A model generated the notes under the pieces. It was not told where the DNA came from. It saw only the letters and a list, made by a program, of their open reading frames with translations, and did no database searches. A stretch of DNA of 64,000 nt from Pseudomonas poae (GTDB taxonomy: Bacteria; Pseudomonadota; Gammaproteobacteria; Pseudomonadales; Pseudomonadaceae): contig CP110972.1 of NCBI GenBank assembly GCA_028869255.1, positions 5,001 through 69,000 of the forward strand, given 5' to 3'. The translations under genes were made by a program, and so were the position numbers. This document shows, piece after piece, positions 38,383 through 48,100 of this stretch (within the stretch, counting starts at the first letter, position 1; each line of letters starts with the position of its first letter).

Positions 38383-39732
38383 ATGGCCGCATCACCGGGC
38401 TTTGGGCTGTTGGCATACGCTGCCATCGCCATCATTGCATTGATCGTGCTGATTGCACGTTACCGACTCAACCCGTTTATCGTTATCACCCTGGTGTCTA
38501 TCGGCCTGGCGCTGATGGCCGGCATGCCGGCAGACACCATCATGGGTTCCTACGAGGCAGGCGTCGGTAAAACCCTTGGGCATATCGCCCTGGTGGTAGC
38601 GCTGGGCACCATGCTCGGCAAGATGATGGCCGAGTCGGGCGGCGCCGAGCAGGTGGCGCGCACGCTGATCAACCGCTTCGGCGAGCGCAATGCGCATTGG
38701 GCCATGGTGTGCATCGCGTTTCTGGTGGGGCTGCCGCTGTTTTTCGAGGTCGGTTTTGTGTTGCTGGTGCCGATCGCCTTTGCCGTGGCGCGGCGCGTGG
38801 GGGTGTCGATCCTGATGGTCGGCCTGCCGATGGTCGCCGGTTTGTCGGTGGTGCATGCGCTGGTGCCGCCGCACCCGGCGGCGATGATGGCAGTGCTGGC
38901 GTATAACGCGTCGGTCGGGCAAACCGTGCTGTACGCAATTCTGATCGGTATTCCTACAGCGATCATCGCCGGCCCCTTGTACGCCAAGTTCATCGTGCCG
39001 CGCATTCACCTGCCGGCGGAAAACCCGCTGGAACGCCAGTTCATCGAGCGCGAACCGCGCACCCGTCTGCCGAGTTTTGCGCTGACCATGGGTACCATTC
39101 TGTTGCCGGTGGTGCTGATGATGATCGGCGGTTGGGCCAATGTGATCTCCACGCCGGGCAGCGGCTTTAACCAGTTCCTGCTGTTTATCGGCAACTCGGT
39201 GATCGCGCTGCTGGTGGCGACCCTGGTGAGCTTCTGGACCCTGGGCCTGGCGCAAGGCTTCAACCGCGAGTCGATCCTCAGGTTCACCAATGAATGCCTG
39301 GCGCCGACGGCGAGTATCACCTTGCTGGTGGGGGCTGGCGGTGGCCTGAACCGGATTCTGGTGGACGCGGGTGTCACCCATGAAATCCTCGGCCTGGCCC
39401 ATGCGTTTCACCTGTCGCCGTTGGTGATGGGCTGGCTGTTCGCTGCATTGATGCGCATCGCCACCGGCTCGGCCACGGTGGCGATGACCACCGCATCGGG
39501 TGTGGTCGCACCGGTAGCGATGGGCCTGGGTTATCCACACCCCGAGTTGCTGGTGCTGGCCACCGGCGCGGGCTCGGTGATCTTTTCCCACGTGAATGAC
39601 GGCGGCTTCTGGCTGATCAAGGAATACTTCAATATGACGGTCATCCAGACCTTCAAGACCTGGACCGTGCTGGAGACTTTGATTTCGGTGGTCGCGTTCG
39701 GTCTGACCTACGGTCTTTCCTGTATTTTGTAA
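38383..39732 (+). CDS. GntP-family transporter
   Basis: 449-aa gluconate:H+ symporter-family protein with 12 or more helices. Landmarks are GHIALVVALGTMLGKMMAESGGAEQVA near 75-100, PLFFEVGFVLLVPIAFA near 125-140 and RIATGSATVAMTTASGVVAP near 365. GAGGAG precedes ATG 38383; the upstream in-frame ATG 38329 lacks family support. With a D-aminoacylase in the same operon, its substrate may be an N-acyl-D-amino acid rather than gluconate (inference). Confidence 0.9.
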   Translation: MAASPGFGLLAYAAIAIIALIVLIARYRLNPFIVITLVSIGLALMAGMPADTIMGSYEAGVGKTLGHIALVVALGTMLGKMMAESGGAEQVARTLINRFGERNAHWAMVCIAFLVGLPLFFEVGFVLLVPIAFAVARRVGVSILMVGLPMVAGLSVVHALVPPHPAAMMAVLAYNASVGQTVLYAILIGIPTAIIAGPLYAKFIVPRIHLPAENPLERQFIEREPRTRLPSFALTMGTILLPVVLMMIGGWANVISTPGSGFNQFLLFIGNSVIALLVATLVSFWTLGLAQGFNRESILRFTNECLAPTASITLLVGAGGGLNRILVDAGVTHEILGLAHAFHLSPLVMGWLFAALMRIATGSATVAMTTASGVVAPVAMGLGYPHPELLVLATGAGSVIFSHVNDGGFWLIKEYFNMTVIQTFKTWTVLETLISVVAFGLTYGLSCIL

Positions 39733-39745
39733 CCCCGGAGCCCCC

Positions 39746-40606
39746 ATGGACATTCTCTACCAGATCCGCGCCCGCCAAGACTCGTTCAGCGCCGGCGAAG
39801 GGCGTATCGCCAAGCTGATGCTCAATGACGTGGGCTTTGCCGCGTCGGCCAGCCTGGAAGAGTTGTCGCAACGGGCCGAGGTGAGCACGGCAACCTTGTC
39901 GCGTTTTGCGCGCAGCGTGGGTTGCCGTGACCTGCGCGATCTGCGCCTGCAACTGGCCCAGGCCAGTGGCGTCGGCAGCCGTTTCCTCGACCCTGCGGGC
40001 AAGCCTGAACAGTCGGCGTTTCACCGGCAGATTCTGGGTGACATCGAAGCCACGCTGCGCCAGCACCTGTCGGGCTTCAATCAAACAAGCTTTGTCGACG
40101 CGGTGAACCTGTTGGGCAAGGCGCGGATGATCCATGCGTTCGGCATGGGCGGCCCTTCGAGCCTGTGCAGTGACGAGTTACAGGTGCGCCTGGTGCGTCT
40201 GGGGTATCCGATCGCCGCCAGCCATGACCCGGTAATGATGCGCGTCACGGCGGCCACATTGGGGCCGGAGCACGCGTTGATCGTGTGTTCGTTGACCGGC
40301 CTTACCCCCGAACTGCTGGATGTGGTTGCGCTTGCCCGTAACTACGATGCGCGCATTGTCGCCATCACCCTGGCCGACTCACCCCTGGCGCAACTGGCGG
40401 ATGTGCTGCTGCCGCTGCAACCGGCCGAAACCAGTTTTATCTACAAACCCACTGCGGCGCGCTACGGCATGCTGCTGGCCATCGACCTGCTCGCCACCGA
40501 GCTGGCGCTGGCCCTGCCGGACGACAACCAGGAACGCCTGCGCCGGATCAAGCTGGCTCTGGATGATTATCGCGGCGGCCCTGACAGCCTGCCGCTTGGA
40601 GACTGA
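39746..40606 (+). CDS. MurR/RpiR-family transcriptional regulator
   Basis: 286-aa regulator with the RpiR N-terminal HTH (SAGEGRIAKLMLNDVGFAAS, then RAEVSTATLSRFARSVGCRDLRDLR) and a C-terminal SIS phosphosugar-like domain (ARMIHAFGMGGPSSLCSDELQ, later VCSLTGLTPELLDVVALA). GGAG before ATG 39746, 13 nt after the transporter and 1 nt before the D-aminoacylase, so it is co-transcribed and probably controls the operon. Confidence 0.92.
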   Translation: MDILYQIRARQDSFSAGEGRIAKLMLNDVGFAASASLEELSQRAEVSTATLSRFARSVGCRDLRDLRLQLAQASGVGSRFLDPAGKPEQSAFHRQILGDIEATLRQHLSGFNQTSFVDAVNLLGKARMIHAFGMGGPSSLCSDELQVRLVRLGYPIAASHDPVMMRVTAATLGPEHALIVCSLTGLTPELLDVVALARNYDARIVAITLADSPLAQLADVLLPLQPAETSFIYKPTAARYGMLLAIDLLATELALALPDDNQERLRRIKLALDDYRGGPDSLPLGD

Positions 40607-40607
40607 T

Positions 40608-42071
40608 ATGAAGTACGACACGCTGATTCGTCAGGCGCTGATCATTGATGGCAGCAACACGCCAGGTTATGTCGCCGATGTGGGTGTGCGCGGTGGGCGC
40701 ATCGAGAAAATCGGCGACCTCTCGGCTGCGCGGGCCGAGCATGAAATCGACGCGACGGGCCGTGTACTGGCCCCGGGTTTTATCGACGTGCACACCCACG
40801 ATGACACGGTGGTGATCCGCCATCCGCAGATGCTGCCCAAGCTCAGCCAGGGCGTGACCACGGTGATCGTCGGCAACTGCGGCATCAGTGCTTCGCCGGT
40901 GAGTTTGCGCCGTGACCCGCCGGACCCGATGAACCTGTTGGGCACGCGTGAGGCGTTTGCTTACCCGCGCTTTGCCGACTACCGCGCCGCCGTGGAAAGC
41001 GCCCACCCGGCAGTCAATGTCGCGGCGTTGATCGGCCATACCGCGCTGCGCAGCAACCATATGGACGACCTGCACCGCACTGCCACGCCGGATGAAATCG
41101 CGGCCATGCGCGTGCAGTTGCAAGAGAGCCTGGAGGATGGCGCCCTCGGTTTATCCACCGGCCTTGCGTACGCCAGCGCGTTCAACGCCGAGACCGATGA
41201 AGTGCTGCAACTGAGTGAGGAACTGACGGCGTACGGCGCGGTGTACACCACGCATTTGCGCAGCGAGTTCGAACCGGTGCTGGAGGCGATGGATGAAGCG
41301 TTCCTGATCGGCCGGCACGCCAAGGCGCCGGTGATTATTTCCCACCTCAAGTGCGCCGGTGCGGGGAACTGGGGGCGTAGTCCGCAGCTGCTGGCGGCGC
41401 TGGAGCTGGCGGCGAAAACCCATCCGGTGGGGTGTGATTGTTATCCCTATGCGGCCAGTTCTTCGACGCTGGATCTCAAGCAAGTCACCGATGCGTTCCG
41501 GATCACCATCACCTGGTCGACGCCGCACCCGGAAGTCGGCGGGCGCGACTTGCAGGACATCGCCGCCGAGTGGGACGTTTCACTGCTGGACGCGGCGCGT
41601 CGCCTGCAACCGGCGGGGGCGGTGTACTACGGTATGGATGAGGCGGATGTAAGGCGCATCCTCGCGCACCCGTTGTCGATGGTGGGCTCGGATGGTTTGC
41701 CGGAAGACCCGTTTCCGCACCCGCGTTTGTGGGGCGCGTTTCCACGAGTGCTGGGGCATTTCAGCCGGGATGTGGGGCTGTTCCCGTTACACACGGCGGT
41801 GCACAAGATGACCGGGCTGTCGGCGGCGCGTTTTGGCCTGGCCGAGCGCGGAGCGATTCGTGAAGGGCACTGGGCTGACCTGGTGTTGTTCGACCCGTTG
41901 CGCGTGCGCGATGTGGCGGATTTCAAAGCACCGCAGCGGGCTGCTGAAGGGATTGATGGCGTGTGGGTCAATGGGGTGTTGAGCTACAGCGAGGGGCAGG
42001 CCAATGGTCAGCGGCCGGGGCGCTTTCTGGCGCGCAGTGGGGATTTGCGGCGCGGGTTTTCGTCTTTATAG
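40608..42071 (+). CDS. D-aminoacylase (N-acyl-D-amino-acid deacylase)
   Basis: Zinc amidohydrolase releasing D-amino acids from N-acyl-D-amino acids. The 487-aa protein has the metal motif GFIDVHTHDD near 62-71, the zinc-ligand cysteine in VIVGNCGISASP, histidines in TTHLRSEFEP and IISHLKCAG, and the catalytic aspartate in MVGSDGLPEDP, the complete D-aminoacylase set. It ends with the usual C-terminal beta-domain (ADLVLFDPLRVRD). GGAG upstream of ATG 40608. Last gene of the transporter-regulator-enzyme operon. Confidence 0.94.
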   Translation: MKYDTLIRQALIIDGSNTPGYVADVGVRGGRIEKIGDLSAARAEHEIDATGRVLAPGFIDVHTHDDTVVIRHPQMLPKLSQGVTTVIVGNCGISASPVSLRRDPPDPMNLLGTREAFAYPRFADYRAAVESAHPAVNVAALIGHTALRSNHMDDLHRTATPDEIAAMRVQLQESLEDGALGLSTGLAYASAFNAETDEVLQLSEELTAYGAVYTTHLRSEFEPVLEAMDEAFLIGRHAKAPVIISHLKCAGAGNWGRSPQLLAALELAAKTHPVGCDCYPYAASSSTLDLKQVTDAFRITITWSTPHPEVGGRDLQDIAAEWDVSLLDAARRLQPAGAVYYGMDEADVRRILAHPLSMVGSDGLPEDPFPHPRLWGAFPRVLGHFSRDVGLFPLHTAVHKMTGLSAARFGLAERGAIREGHWADLVLFDPLRVRDVADFKAPQRAAEGIDGVWVNGVLSYSEGQANGQRPGRFLARSGDLRRGFSSL

Positions 42072-42100
42072 TGGGCGCTCTTATAGACGGAGCGGTTGCC

Positions 42101-42469
42101 ATGCACTTAGGAAAAGTCATCCCCATTTTGCGGATTTTCGACGAGGTTAAAGCGTTGGAATTCTATGTCGACTTCCTCGGGTTCAAGGTCGATTGGCAGC
42201 ACCGCTTCGAAGCGAATTTCCCGTTGTATCTGCAGGTGTCGTTGGGCGAGTGTGTACTGCATTTGTCCGAGCATCATGGCGATGCTTCGCCCGGGTCGGC
42301 GCTGCGTATTCAGGCGCCGGGGGTTGACGCGTATCAGCAGCAGTTGCTGGCCAAGGATTACCGTTACGCCAAGCCTGGGGTTGAAGAAACGCCCTGGGGC
42401 TCGCGGGAGATGAGCATCAGCGATCCGTTTGGGAATCGGCTGGTGTTTGTCGAGGAAGGCGAGGGCTGA
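42101..42469 (+). CDS. Glyoxalase/bleomycin-resistance fold protein
   Basis: 122-aa vicinal-oxygen-chelate protein (VPILRIFDEVKALEFYVDFLGF at the start, REMSISDPFGNRLVFVEE at the end). This arrangement matches the bleomycin-resistance-like group in Pseudomonas; a resistance role is not implied. GGAG precedes ATG 42101. A strong terminator follows, ending this transcription unit. Confidence 0.87.
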   Translation: MHLGKVIPILRIFDEVKALEFYVDFLGFKVDWQHRFEANFPLYLQVSLGECVLHLSEHHGDASPGSALRIQAPGVDAYQQQLLAKDYRYAKPGVEETPWGSREMSISDPFGNRLVFVEEGEG

Positions 42470-42484
42470 GAGGCAAATCGCAGG

Positions 42485-42521
42485 CAATAAAAAACCGCCT
42501 TGGTAGGGCGGTTTTTTATTG
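42485..42521. terminator. Bidirectional terminator
   Basis: CAATAAAAAACCGCC(T) pairs with (A)GGGCGGTTTTTTATTG, giving A/T runs on both sides, so it can end the glyoxalase-fold gene and also the leftward chemoreceptor transcript. Confidence 0.92.
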
Positions 42522-42601
42522 CAAACCCAGTTAGTGGCTGGGGTTGCTATATCTATACGTGTGGCGAGGGCGCGAGCTCCCTTGCCACAGTGATAGCAGT
42601 T

Positions 42602-44521
42602 TTACACGCGGAAGTGGCTGACCATCTGCTGCAACTGGCTGCCCAATCGCGCCAGTTCCACACTCGACTTGGCCGTTTCGTCGCTCGCGGTGGCGGTCTG
42701 TTCCGACACATCACGCACATTGACGATGCTGCGGCTGATCTCTTCGGCCACCGCGCTTTGCTGTTCGGCCGCTGCCGCAATCTGCTGGTTCATCGACTGG
42801 ATGTTCGATACCGTACGGGTGATGTTCTCCAGCGACACGCCAGCCTTGCGCGTCAGCTCGACACTGCTGTCGGTGAGGTTGCGGCTGTTGTTCATCACAT
42901 TGGCCACTTGCTGGGTGCCATTCTGCAAACCGGCCACCAGGCCTTCGATTTCTTCGGTGGATTTCTGTGTGCGTTGGGCCAGGCCGCGTACTTCGTCGGC
43001 GACCACGGCAAACCCACGGCCGGCTTCACCGGCACGTGCCGCTTCGATCGCGGCGTTGAGCGCCAGCAGGTTGGTCTGCTCGGCTACGGCCTTGATCACG
43101 TCCATCACGCTGCCGATCTTGTTGCTCTCTTGTTGCAGGTGCGTCATGGCGTCGGTGGAGCGTGCCACTTCGGCGGCCAGGCGTTCGATCTGGGCGATGG
43201 CCTCGGCCACCACTTTGTCGCCTGCGCGGGCTTGGCCATCGGCATCGGCGGCGGCCAGCGAGGCCTGCTCGGCGTTGCGTGCAACTTCCTGCACGGTGGC
43301 GGTCATTTCGTGCATCGCCGTGGCGACTTGATCGGTCTCGATCTTCTGGCTGTTCACGCCGGCACTGGTTTGCTCGGTAACGGCCGACAACTCTTCGGCG
43401 GCGCTGGCGATCTGGGTGACGCCGTCACGGATGCCGCTGATCAACTCACGCAAGGTGGTGCCCATGCGCTGGATGCCTTGTTGCAGCACGCCGAGTTCGT
43501 CACGGCGGGTAACCTGGATGTTGTGGCTCAGGTCGCCGGACGCAATGCGCTCCACCACCGCCAGGGTTTCCTGGATCGGGCGCGTGATCTGGCGAGTAAT
43601 CACCAGGGCCGCGATGATGCCGACCAACAGCGCAAGCAGTGTGCTGATCAGTTGCAGGCTGCGCGCCTGGGCACTTTCGGCATCACGGCGATCCAGTTGG
43701 ATGTCGTACAGCTTATCGCTGATCGTCACGATGTCGGCGCCTTGGGTGGTCATCTCGGCACGGGCGGTAACGATGTTGGCGTTGGCGGCCTTGTAGCTCT
43801 GCACGGCCGTGCGATAGGCACCCAGTGCGGTTTCAAGTGAGGTCAATGCGCTTTGCTGGCTGGCACCGAATGCGGTACTGAGGTCTTTCAAGCCACTGAT
43901 GGCTTTTTCAATTTGCGCAGCGGTGCGGGCTTCGGTGTCTGCGTTGACATTGCCGGTATAGCCGCGCACTTCGTAACGGGCCAACTGAAATTGCATTTTG
44001 GCATCGGCCACGGCCTGGAATTGGGCAAGGTGCTCCGAACTGTCGGGCATTTGCTTGACGCTGGTTTCCAGTGCATTGATTTGCGCGTTGGCGATATCGG
44101 CCTTGTCACCCATCAACTGGCGTGCGGCATTACCGTTACGGTAGGCCTCACGCATTTTGTTCAGTGACTGTTGGTAGGCGATGATGATGGCTTTCTGCTC
44201 GTTGAGCAGTTTGACGTTTTCCGGGCTCTTGAAGCTGTCCAGCAGTTTCTGTTGCTGGGCGGCGAAGGCATCCAGGTTGGTCTGCACATTTTGTGCGACG
44301 GCTTCATCGCCGTTTGCCAGCATGTATTGCAGGCGCACGATGCGCAGTTTGGTCAGGGAGGCGTTGAGCTGGGTGATGTCGCTCATCCAGTTGCTACGGT
44401 CGATCAGGCCGCCCAGGCTGGTCCAGCCGGTCAGGGCCAGGATCGAGGTGAGAACCAGCACCAGGCCGAAGCCCAGGCCGAGTTTGAGATTGACGCTGAT
44501 GTTGCCGAACCAGCTGTTCAT
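42602..44521 (-). CDS. Methyl-accepting chemotaxis protein
   Basis: 639-aa chemoreceptor. TM1 at about 12-32 ([21 protein letters not shown]), then a long all-helical periplasmic sensor (about 33-285) of the HBM type by appearance, TM2 near 290-310 ([18 protein letters not shown]), HAMP, and a cytoplasmic signalling hairpin with the conserved tip [32 protein letters not shown]. Start placed at ATG 44521; an upstream in-frame extension to 44713 has no membrane signal. The HBM family in Pseudomonas includes receptors for TCA intermediates, but the ligand cannot be read here. Confidence 0.92.
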   Translation of the reverse strand: MNSWFGNISVNLKLGLGFGLVLVLTSILALTGWTSLGGLIDRSNWMSDITQLNASLTKLRIVRLQYMLANGDEAVAQNVQTNLDAFAAQQQKLLDSFKSPENVKLLNEQKAIIIAYQQSLNKMREAYRNGNAARQLMGDKADIANAQINALETSVKQMPDSSEHLAQFQAVADAKMQFQLARYEVRGYTGNVNADTEARTAAQIEKAISGLKDLSTAFGASQQSALTSLETALGAYRTAVQSYKAANANIVTARAEMTTQGADIVTISDKLYDIQLDRRDAESAQARSLQLISTLLALLVGIIAALVITRQITRPIQETLAVVERIASGDLSHNIQVTRRDELGVLQQGIQRMGTTLRELISGIRDGVTQIASAAEELSAVTEQTSAGVNSQKIETDQVATAMHEMTATVQEVARNAEQASLAAADADGQARAGDKVVAEAIAQIERLAAEVARSTDAMTHLQQESNKIGSVMDVIKAVAEQTNLLALNAAIEAARAGEAGRGFAVVADEVRGLAQRTQKSTEEIEGLVAGLQNGTQQVANVMNNSRNLTDSSVELTRKAGVSLENITRTVSNIQSMNQQIAAAAEQQSAVAEEISRSIVNVRDVSEQTATASDETAKSSVELARLGSQLQQMVSHFRV

Positions 44522-44808
44522 CGAATGCTCCGCAAGAATGATATCTGTCTGCTGGACGGTGTTGTTGTTTGAGCCAGCCAAGGTGTGTAGCGCTGTATCG
44601 GCGGCAAGGGTGGGTTCTGAAATACTTTTCTCAGGGATGCGACGAAGGGTCGCGATCACGGTTGAGCATCGCGCCTCTGCCGGCTTGCGTTGCCGGGGAA
44701 GGGGGCTCATCACAGGTGGGTCTTGTGTGCTAGTCTGCTGGCCCTTTTAGTTCAGGGCCGCCACGCAAAACAGCGTTTTTCGTACTGGCCCTACAGCGGA
44801 GCCTTTTC

Positions 44809-45426
44809 ATGTCCGAAGTTAATCTGTCCACCGACGAAACCCGCGTCAGCTACGGTATCGGCCGTCAGTTGGGCGACCAACTGCGCGACAACCCACCGCC
44901 GGGTGTGAGCCTGGACGCGATCCTGGCTGGCCTGACCGACGCTTTCGCCGGCAAGCCAAGCCGTGTGGACCAAGAGCAAATGGCCGCCAGCTTCAAAGTT
45001 ATCCGTGAAGTCATGCAGGCCGAAGCGGCTGCCAAGGCTGAAGCCGCTGCAGGCGCGGGCCTGGCGTTCCTGGCTGAAAACGCCAAGCGTGATGGCATCA
45101 CCACTCTGGCTTCCGGCCTGCAATTTGAAGTGCTGACAGCCGGTGATGGCGCCAAGCCGACCCGTGAAGACCAGGTGCGTACCCACTACCACGGCACCCT
45201 GATCGACGGCACTGTGTTCGACAGCTCCTACGAGCGCGGCCAGCCTGCAGAATTCCCGGTAGGCGGCGTGATCGCCGGCTGGACCGAAGCCCTGCAACTG
45301 ATGAATGCCGGCAGCAAATGGCGTCTGTACGTGCCGAGCGAACTGGCTTACGGCGCTCAAGGCGTTGGCAGCATCCCGCCGCACAGCGTTCTGGTATTCG
45401 ACGTCGAGCTGCTCGACGTTCTGTAA
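44809..45426 (+). CDS. fklB: FKBP-type peptidyl-prolyl isomerase FklB
   Basis: Cytoplasmic prolyl isomerase of the FkpA/FklB type. An N-terminal dimerisation helix region (residues 1-90, with the Ala/Glu-rich EAAAKAEAAAGAGLAFL) is followed by an FKBP domain (VRTHYHGTLIDGTVFDSS, then VIAGWTEALQLMNAGSKW and ELAYGAQGVG). 205 aa, no signal peptide. GGAGCC precedes ATG 44809. Confidence 0.94.
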   Translation: MSEVNLSTDETRVSYGIGRQLGDQLRDNPPPGVSLDAILAGLTDAFAGKPSRVDQEQMAASFKVIREVMQAEAAAKAEAAAGAGLAFLAENAKRDGITTLASGLQFEVLTAGDGAKPTREDQVRTHYHGTLIDGTVFDSSYERGQPAEFPVGGVIAGWTEALQLMNAGSKWRLYVPSELAYGAQGVGSIPPHSVLVFDVELLDVL

Positions 45427-45453
45427 GACCTGCTGACTGTGGATGCTGGGCTT

Positions 45454-45545
45454 GTGTGGGAGCGGGCTTGCTCGCGAAGGCGCTGGATCAGTCAGCTCAT
45501 CTGTAGCTGACACTGCGCTTTCGCGAGCAAGCCCGCTCCCACATA
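45454..45545. repeat. REP doublet after fklB
   Basis: Two inverted arms of the GTGGGAGCGGGCTTGCTCGCGA type with an inner CAGTGTC-like stem, between the convergent fklB and the small Fur-box gene. Confidence 0.86.
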
Positions 45546-45576
45546 AGGCCCACATCCACAGGTTTTGCGGGTAGTT

Positions 45577-45834
45577 TCATGGATGGAACTTGCCATTGAG
45601 CTCAGTGGCCGGGCGCAACGCTCGGGCATAGCAGAACAGAAACAGGTTACGCACCACTTCCTTCAACACCCCAGGTTCGCTGGAACTCAGGCCGTTTACG
45701 TCCAGGTCGCTCTAGTCCTGCAGCTCATTGAGCGCTTCTTCTTCAAGCACCGCACAGACTTCGCCGGTTTCCCGATGCAGGATCCGCAGGTAAGGGTGTG
45801 GGCGATCCAGCCAGGCATCTATCAAATAAGTCAT
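45577..45834 (-). pseudogene. Small conserved Pseudomonas protein with in-frame TAG, Fur-box controlled
   Basis: Reading from ATG 45834 gives MTYLIDAWLDRPHPYLRILH and continues to LNELQD (40 residues). TAG at 45712-45714 is codon 41, and the same frame then runs on as SDLDVNGLSSSEPGVLKE to a TGA at 45577-45579 (85 codons). The text on both sides reads like one small acidic protein of the PA4570 type, which occupies the same spot between fklB and ispB in P. aeruginosa and is iron-regulated there. AAGGAG at 45841-45846 and a Fur box upstream support real expression. A CAG to TAG change would explain the stop. Function unknown. Confidence 0.72.
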
Positions 45835-45857
45835 GGTCGTTCTCCTTGATAAGTTTC

Positions 45858-45876
45858 AATGAGAATAATTCTTATT
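45858..45876. promoter_or_regulatory. Fur box
   Basis: AATGAGAATAATTCTTATT is a near-perfect 19-bp palindrome (two mismatched pairs) of the Fur-box kind. It lies 24 bp upstream of the small leftward gene at 45834, as expected for an iron-repressed promoter. Confidence 0.82.
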
Positions 45877-45993
45877 CGTAGAATAGCAAGTGCCTATTGG
45901 CAGTTTCCTGGTTTTTCTGTGTGGATATTGAGCGGGGTCAGGCAGGAGGGCAAAACGCCATCCCGCGGCGGGCGCGGGATGGGTGCAGCAGAT

Positions 45994-46335
45994 TCAGACT
46001 TTGCGCACGAACTCGGACTTGAGTTTCATCGGGCCGATACCGTCGATCTTGCAATCGATATCGTGGTCGCCGTCGCACAGGCGGATGTTCTTGACCTTGG
46101 TGCCGACCTTGACCACCAGGGAGGTGCCCTTGACCTTGAGGTCCTTGATCACGGTGATGGTGTCGCCGTCCTGCAGGACATTGCCCACAGAGTCTTTTTT
46201 CACGGTTTCATCGCCGGCCGCTTCGGCCTCGCCAGTGGCGGACCACTCATGGGCGCATTCCGGGCAGATCAGCTGGGCGCCGTCTTCGTAGGTGAATTCG
46301 GAATTGCATTTCGGGCAGGGTGGCAACGTGCTCAC
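45994..46335 (-). CDS. yjdM: Zinc-ribbon protein YjdM (PhnA family)
   Basis: 113-aa protein with an N-terminal zinc ribbon ([15 protein letters not shown], then [10 protein letters not shown]) and a C-terminal SH3-like PhnA domain ([23 protein letters not shown]). Historically named for phosphonate genes, but its role is not established and no phn genes are nearby. Starts at GTG 46335 with AAGGAGC upstream. Confidence 0.9.
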   Translation of the reverse strand: MSTLPPCPKCNSEFTYEDGAQLICPECAHEWSATGEAEAAGDETVKKDSVGNVLQDGDTITVIKDLKVKGTSLVVKVGTKVKNIRLCDGDHDIDCKIDGIGPMKLKSEFVRKV

Positions 46336-46429
46336 TAAAGCTCCTTGAGAGTCAGGATGGCTAAAAGTCGCACATTATATAGGGTTTTTTGGCGTGAGCG
46401 GGGCAGTGAGTTGGTAATGGAGGATTAAA

Positions 46430-46518
46430 TGTGGGAGCGGGCTTGCTCGCGAAGGCGCTGGGTCAGTAACACGTTCAGTGACTGACACTGCGCATTCGCG
46501 AGCAAGCCCGCTCCCACA
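46430..46518. repeat. REP doublet between yjdM and ispB
   Basis: Inverted arms of the GTGGGAGCGGGCTTGCTCGCGA type with a CAGTGACTGACACTG inner region, just beyond the ispB stop. Confidence 0.86.
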
Positions 46519-46543
46519 CAAGCCCACTCGCCATACATAGGGT

Positions 46544-47512
46544 TTAGTGAGTACGGGCGACCGCAAACTCACTCAGCTCAATCAGGGCGTCCCGGTATTC
46601 GCTGGCTGGAAGGGCTTCCAGGCACTTGATGGCGCGGGCTACGTAGTCACGCGCCAGTTGCGCGGTGTACTCCAGGGAGCCCGACGCTTCCACGGCGGCG
46701 CGGATGGCCTCCAGGTCTTCGATCCCGCCTTTCTGGATCGCCTTGCGCACCAGGGCGGCCTGTTCCGGCGTACCTTCGCGCATGGTGTAGATCAGCGGCA
46801 AGGTCGGCTTGCCTTCGGCCAGGTCATCACCGACGTTCTTGCCCAAGGTCTCGGCATCGCCACGGTAGTCGAGCAGGTCATCTACCAGCTGGAAGGCCAC
46901 GCCCAGGTGATCGCCAAAGGTGCGCAGGGCTTCGGCCTGTTCGGCGGTCGCGCCACACAGGGCGGCAGCGCTGTGGGTGGAGGCTTCGAAGAGCATCGCG
47001 GTTTTGCCGCGAATCACTTCCATATAGGTTTCTTCGGTGGTGCTGGCGTCGCGGACCTTCGACAGCTGCAACACTTCGCCTTCGGCGATGATGCGCGTGG
47101 CCTGTGAAAGAATCTTCATCACCGGCATCGAGCCCAGCTCGACCATCATTTCGAACGAGCGCGAGTACAGGAAGTCGCCCACCAGCACGCTTGGGGCATT
47201 ACCCCACATCGCGTTGGCGGTCTCGCGACCACGGCGCATGCCGGACATGTCGACCACGTCGTCATGCAGCAGGGTGGCGGTGTGCAGGAATTCGATGGTT
47301 GCGGCCAGCAGGCGCAGGTCATCGCCTTCGCGGCCCAAGGCCTTGCCGCACAGCAACACTAATAAAGGACGCAGGCGTTTGCCGCCAGCCGACGTAATAT
47401 AGTCGCCAATTTTGGAGACCAGCGGCACTTTAGAAGTCAGCTGCTGCTTGATGATGCCGTCGACGGCGCTAAAATCGTCCGCGACCGCGCGGTAGAAAGC
47501 TTGGGGTTGCAT
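46544..47512 (-). CDS. ispB: Octaprenyl/polyprenyl diphosphate synthase
   Basis: Builds the ubiquinone side chain from farnesyl diphosphate and IPP. The 322-aa trans-prenyltransferase has the first aspartate-rich motif LLHDDVVDMSGMRRGR (near 80-95) and the second FQLVDDLLDYRGDAETLGK (near 208-226). Pseudomonas uses Q9, so the product may be nona- or octaprenyl. Divergent from rplU; the shared 239-bp gap (47513-47751) holds both promoters. Confidence 0.95.
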   Translation of the reverse strand: MQPQAFYRAVADDFSAVDGIIKQQLTSKVPLVSKIGDYITSAGGKRLRPLLVLLCGKALGREGDDLRLLAATIEFLHTATLLHDDVVDMSGMRRGRETANAMWGNAPSVLVGDFLYSRSFEMMVELGSMPVMKILSQATRIIAEGEVLQLSKVRDASTTEETYMEVIRGKTAMLFEASTHSAAALCGATAEQAEALRTFGDHLGVAFQLVDDLLDYRGDAETLGKNVGDDLAEGKPTLPLIYTMREGTPEQAALVRKAIQKGGIEDLEAIRAAVEASGSLEYTAQLARDYVARAIKCLEALPASEYRDALIELSEFAVARTH

Positions 47513-47751
47513 CAGCGACAGTCGCTCCAGAAGGGTTGCGCGGCATGCTAGGACCCTGACCCCGTAGTGTCAAGGCGCGATAGACGGCCACTTGCAACAC
47601 CCATTTACCTTGCGTACAATCGCGCACCCTGAACTTCCTGGGCAGCACCTGCCTTACGCAATTGCATTCGGGACGTCCATCCCATGCAGCCATGCCAGCC
47701 AATACCTCTTCTTATAAAGCGCTGGGTGAGCAGGATTATCGGAGAAATACC

Positions 47752-48066
47752 ATGTCGTACGCAGTAATTGTTACTGGTGGCAAGCAATACAAGGTCGCCC
47801 CAGGTGAATACCTGAAGATCGAAAAACTGGAAATCGCTACCGGCGAATCCGTTACCTTTGATCGCGTTCTGTTGGTCGCCAATGGCGATGACGTGAACAT
47901 CGGCGCTCCAGTTGTTGCTGGCGCTACCGTTGTGGCTGAAGTGATCTCCCAAGGTCGTCACGATAAAGTCCGCATCATCAAGTTCCGTCGTCGTAAGCAC
48001 CACATGAAGCGTATGGGCCACCGCCAGTGGTACACCGAGATCAAAATCACCGGTATTCAGGCTTAA
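47752..48066 (+). CDS. rplU: 50S ribosomal protein L21
   Basis: 104-aa L21 with the classic start [15 protein letters not shown] and the basic C-terminal [26 protein letters not shown] precedes ATG 47752; an in-frame upstream ATG at 47662 is in the leader and not used. First gene of rplU-rpmA. Confidence 0.98.
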   Translation: MSYAVIVTGGKQYKVAPGEYLKIEKLEIATGESVTFDRVLLVANGDDVNIGAPVVAGATVVAEVISQGRHDKVRIIKFRRRKHHMKRMGHRQWYTEIKITGIQA

Positions 48067-48100
48067 TTTCAGCCTAATTCCTCACTAGGAGAATTGACTC

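Noticed and set aside
28226..45834. Amber suppression or TAG recoding to explain two in-frame TAG codons
   Set aside because: mmsB and folX end normally at TAG, and only two cases occur in 64 kb. Point mutations or errors are simpler.
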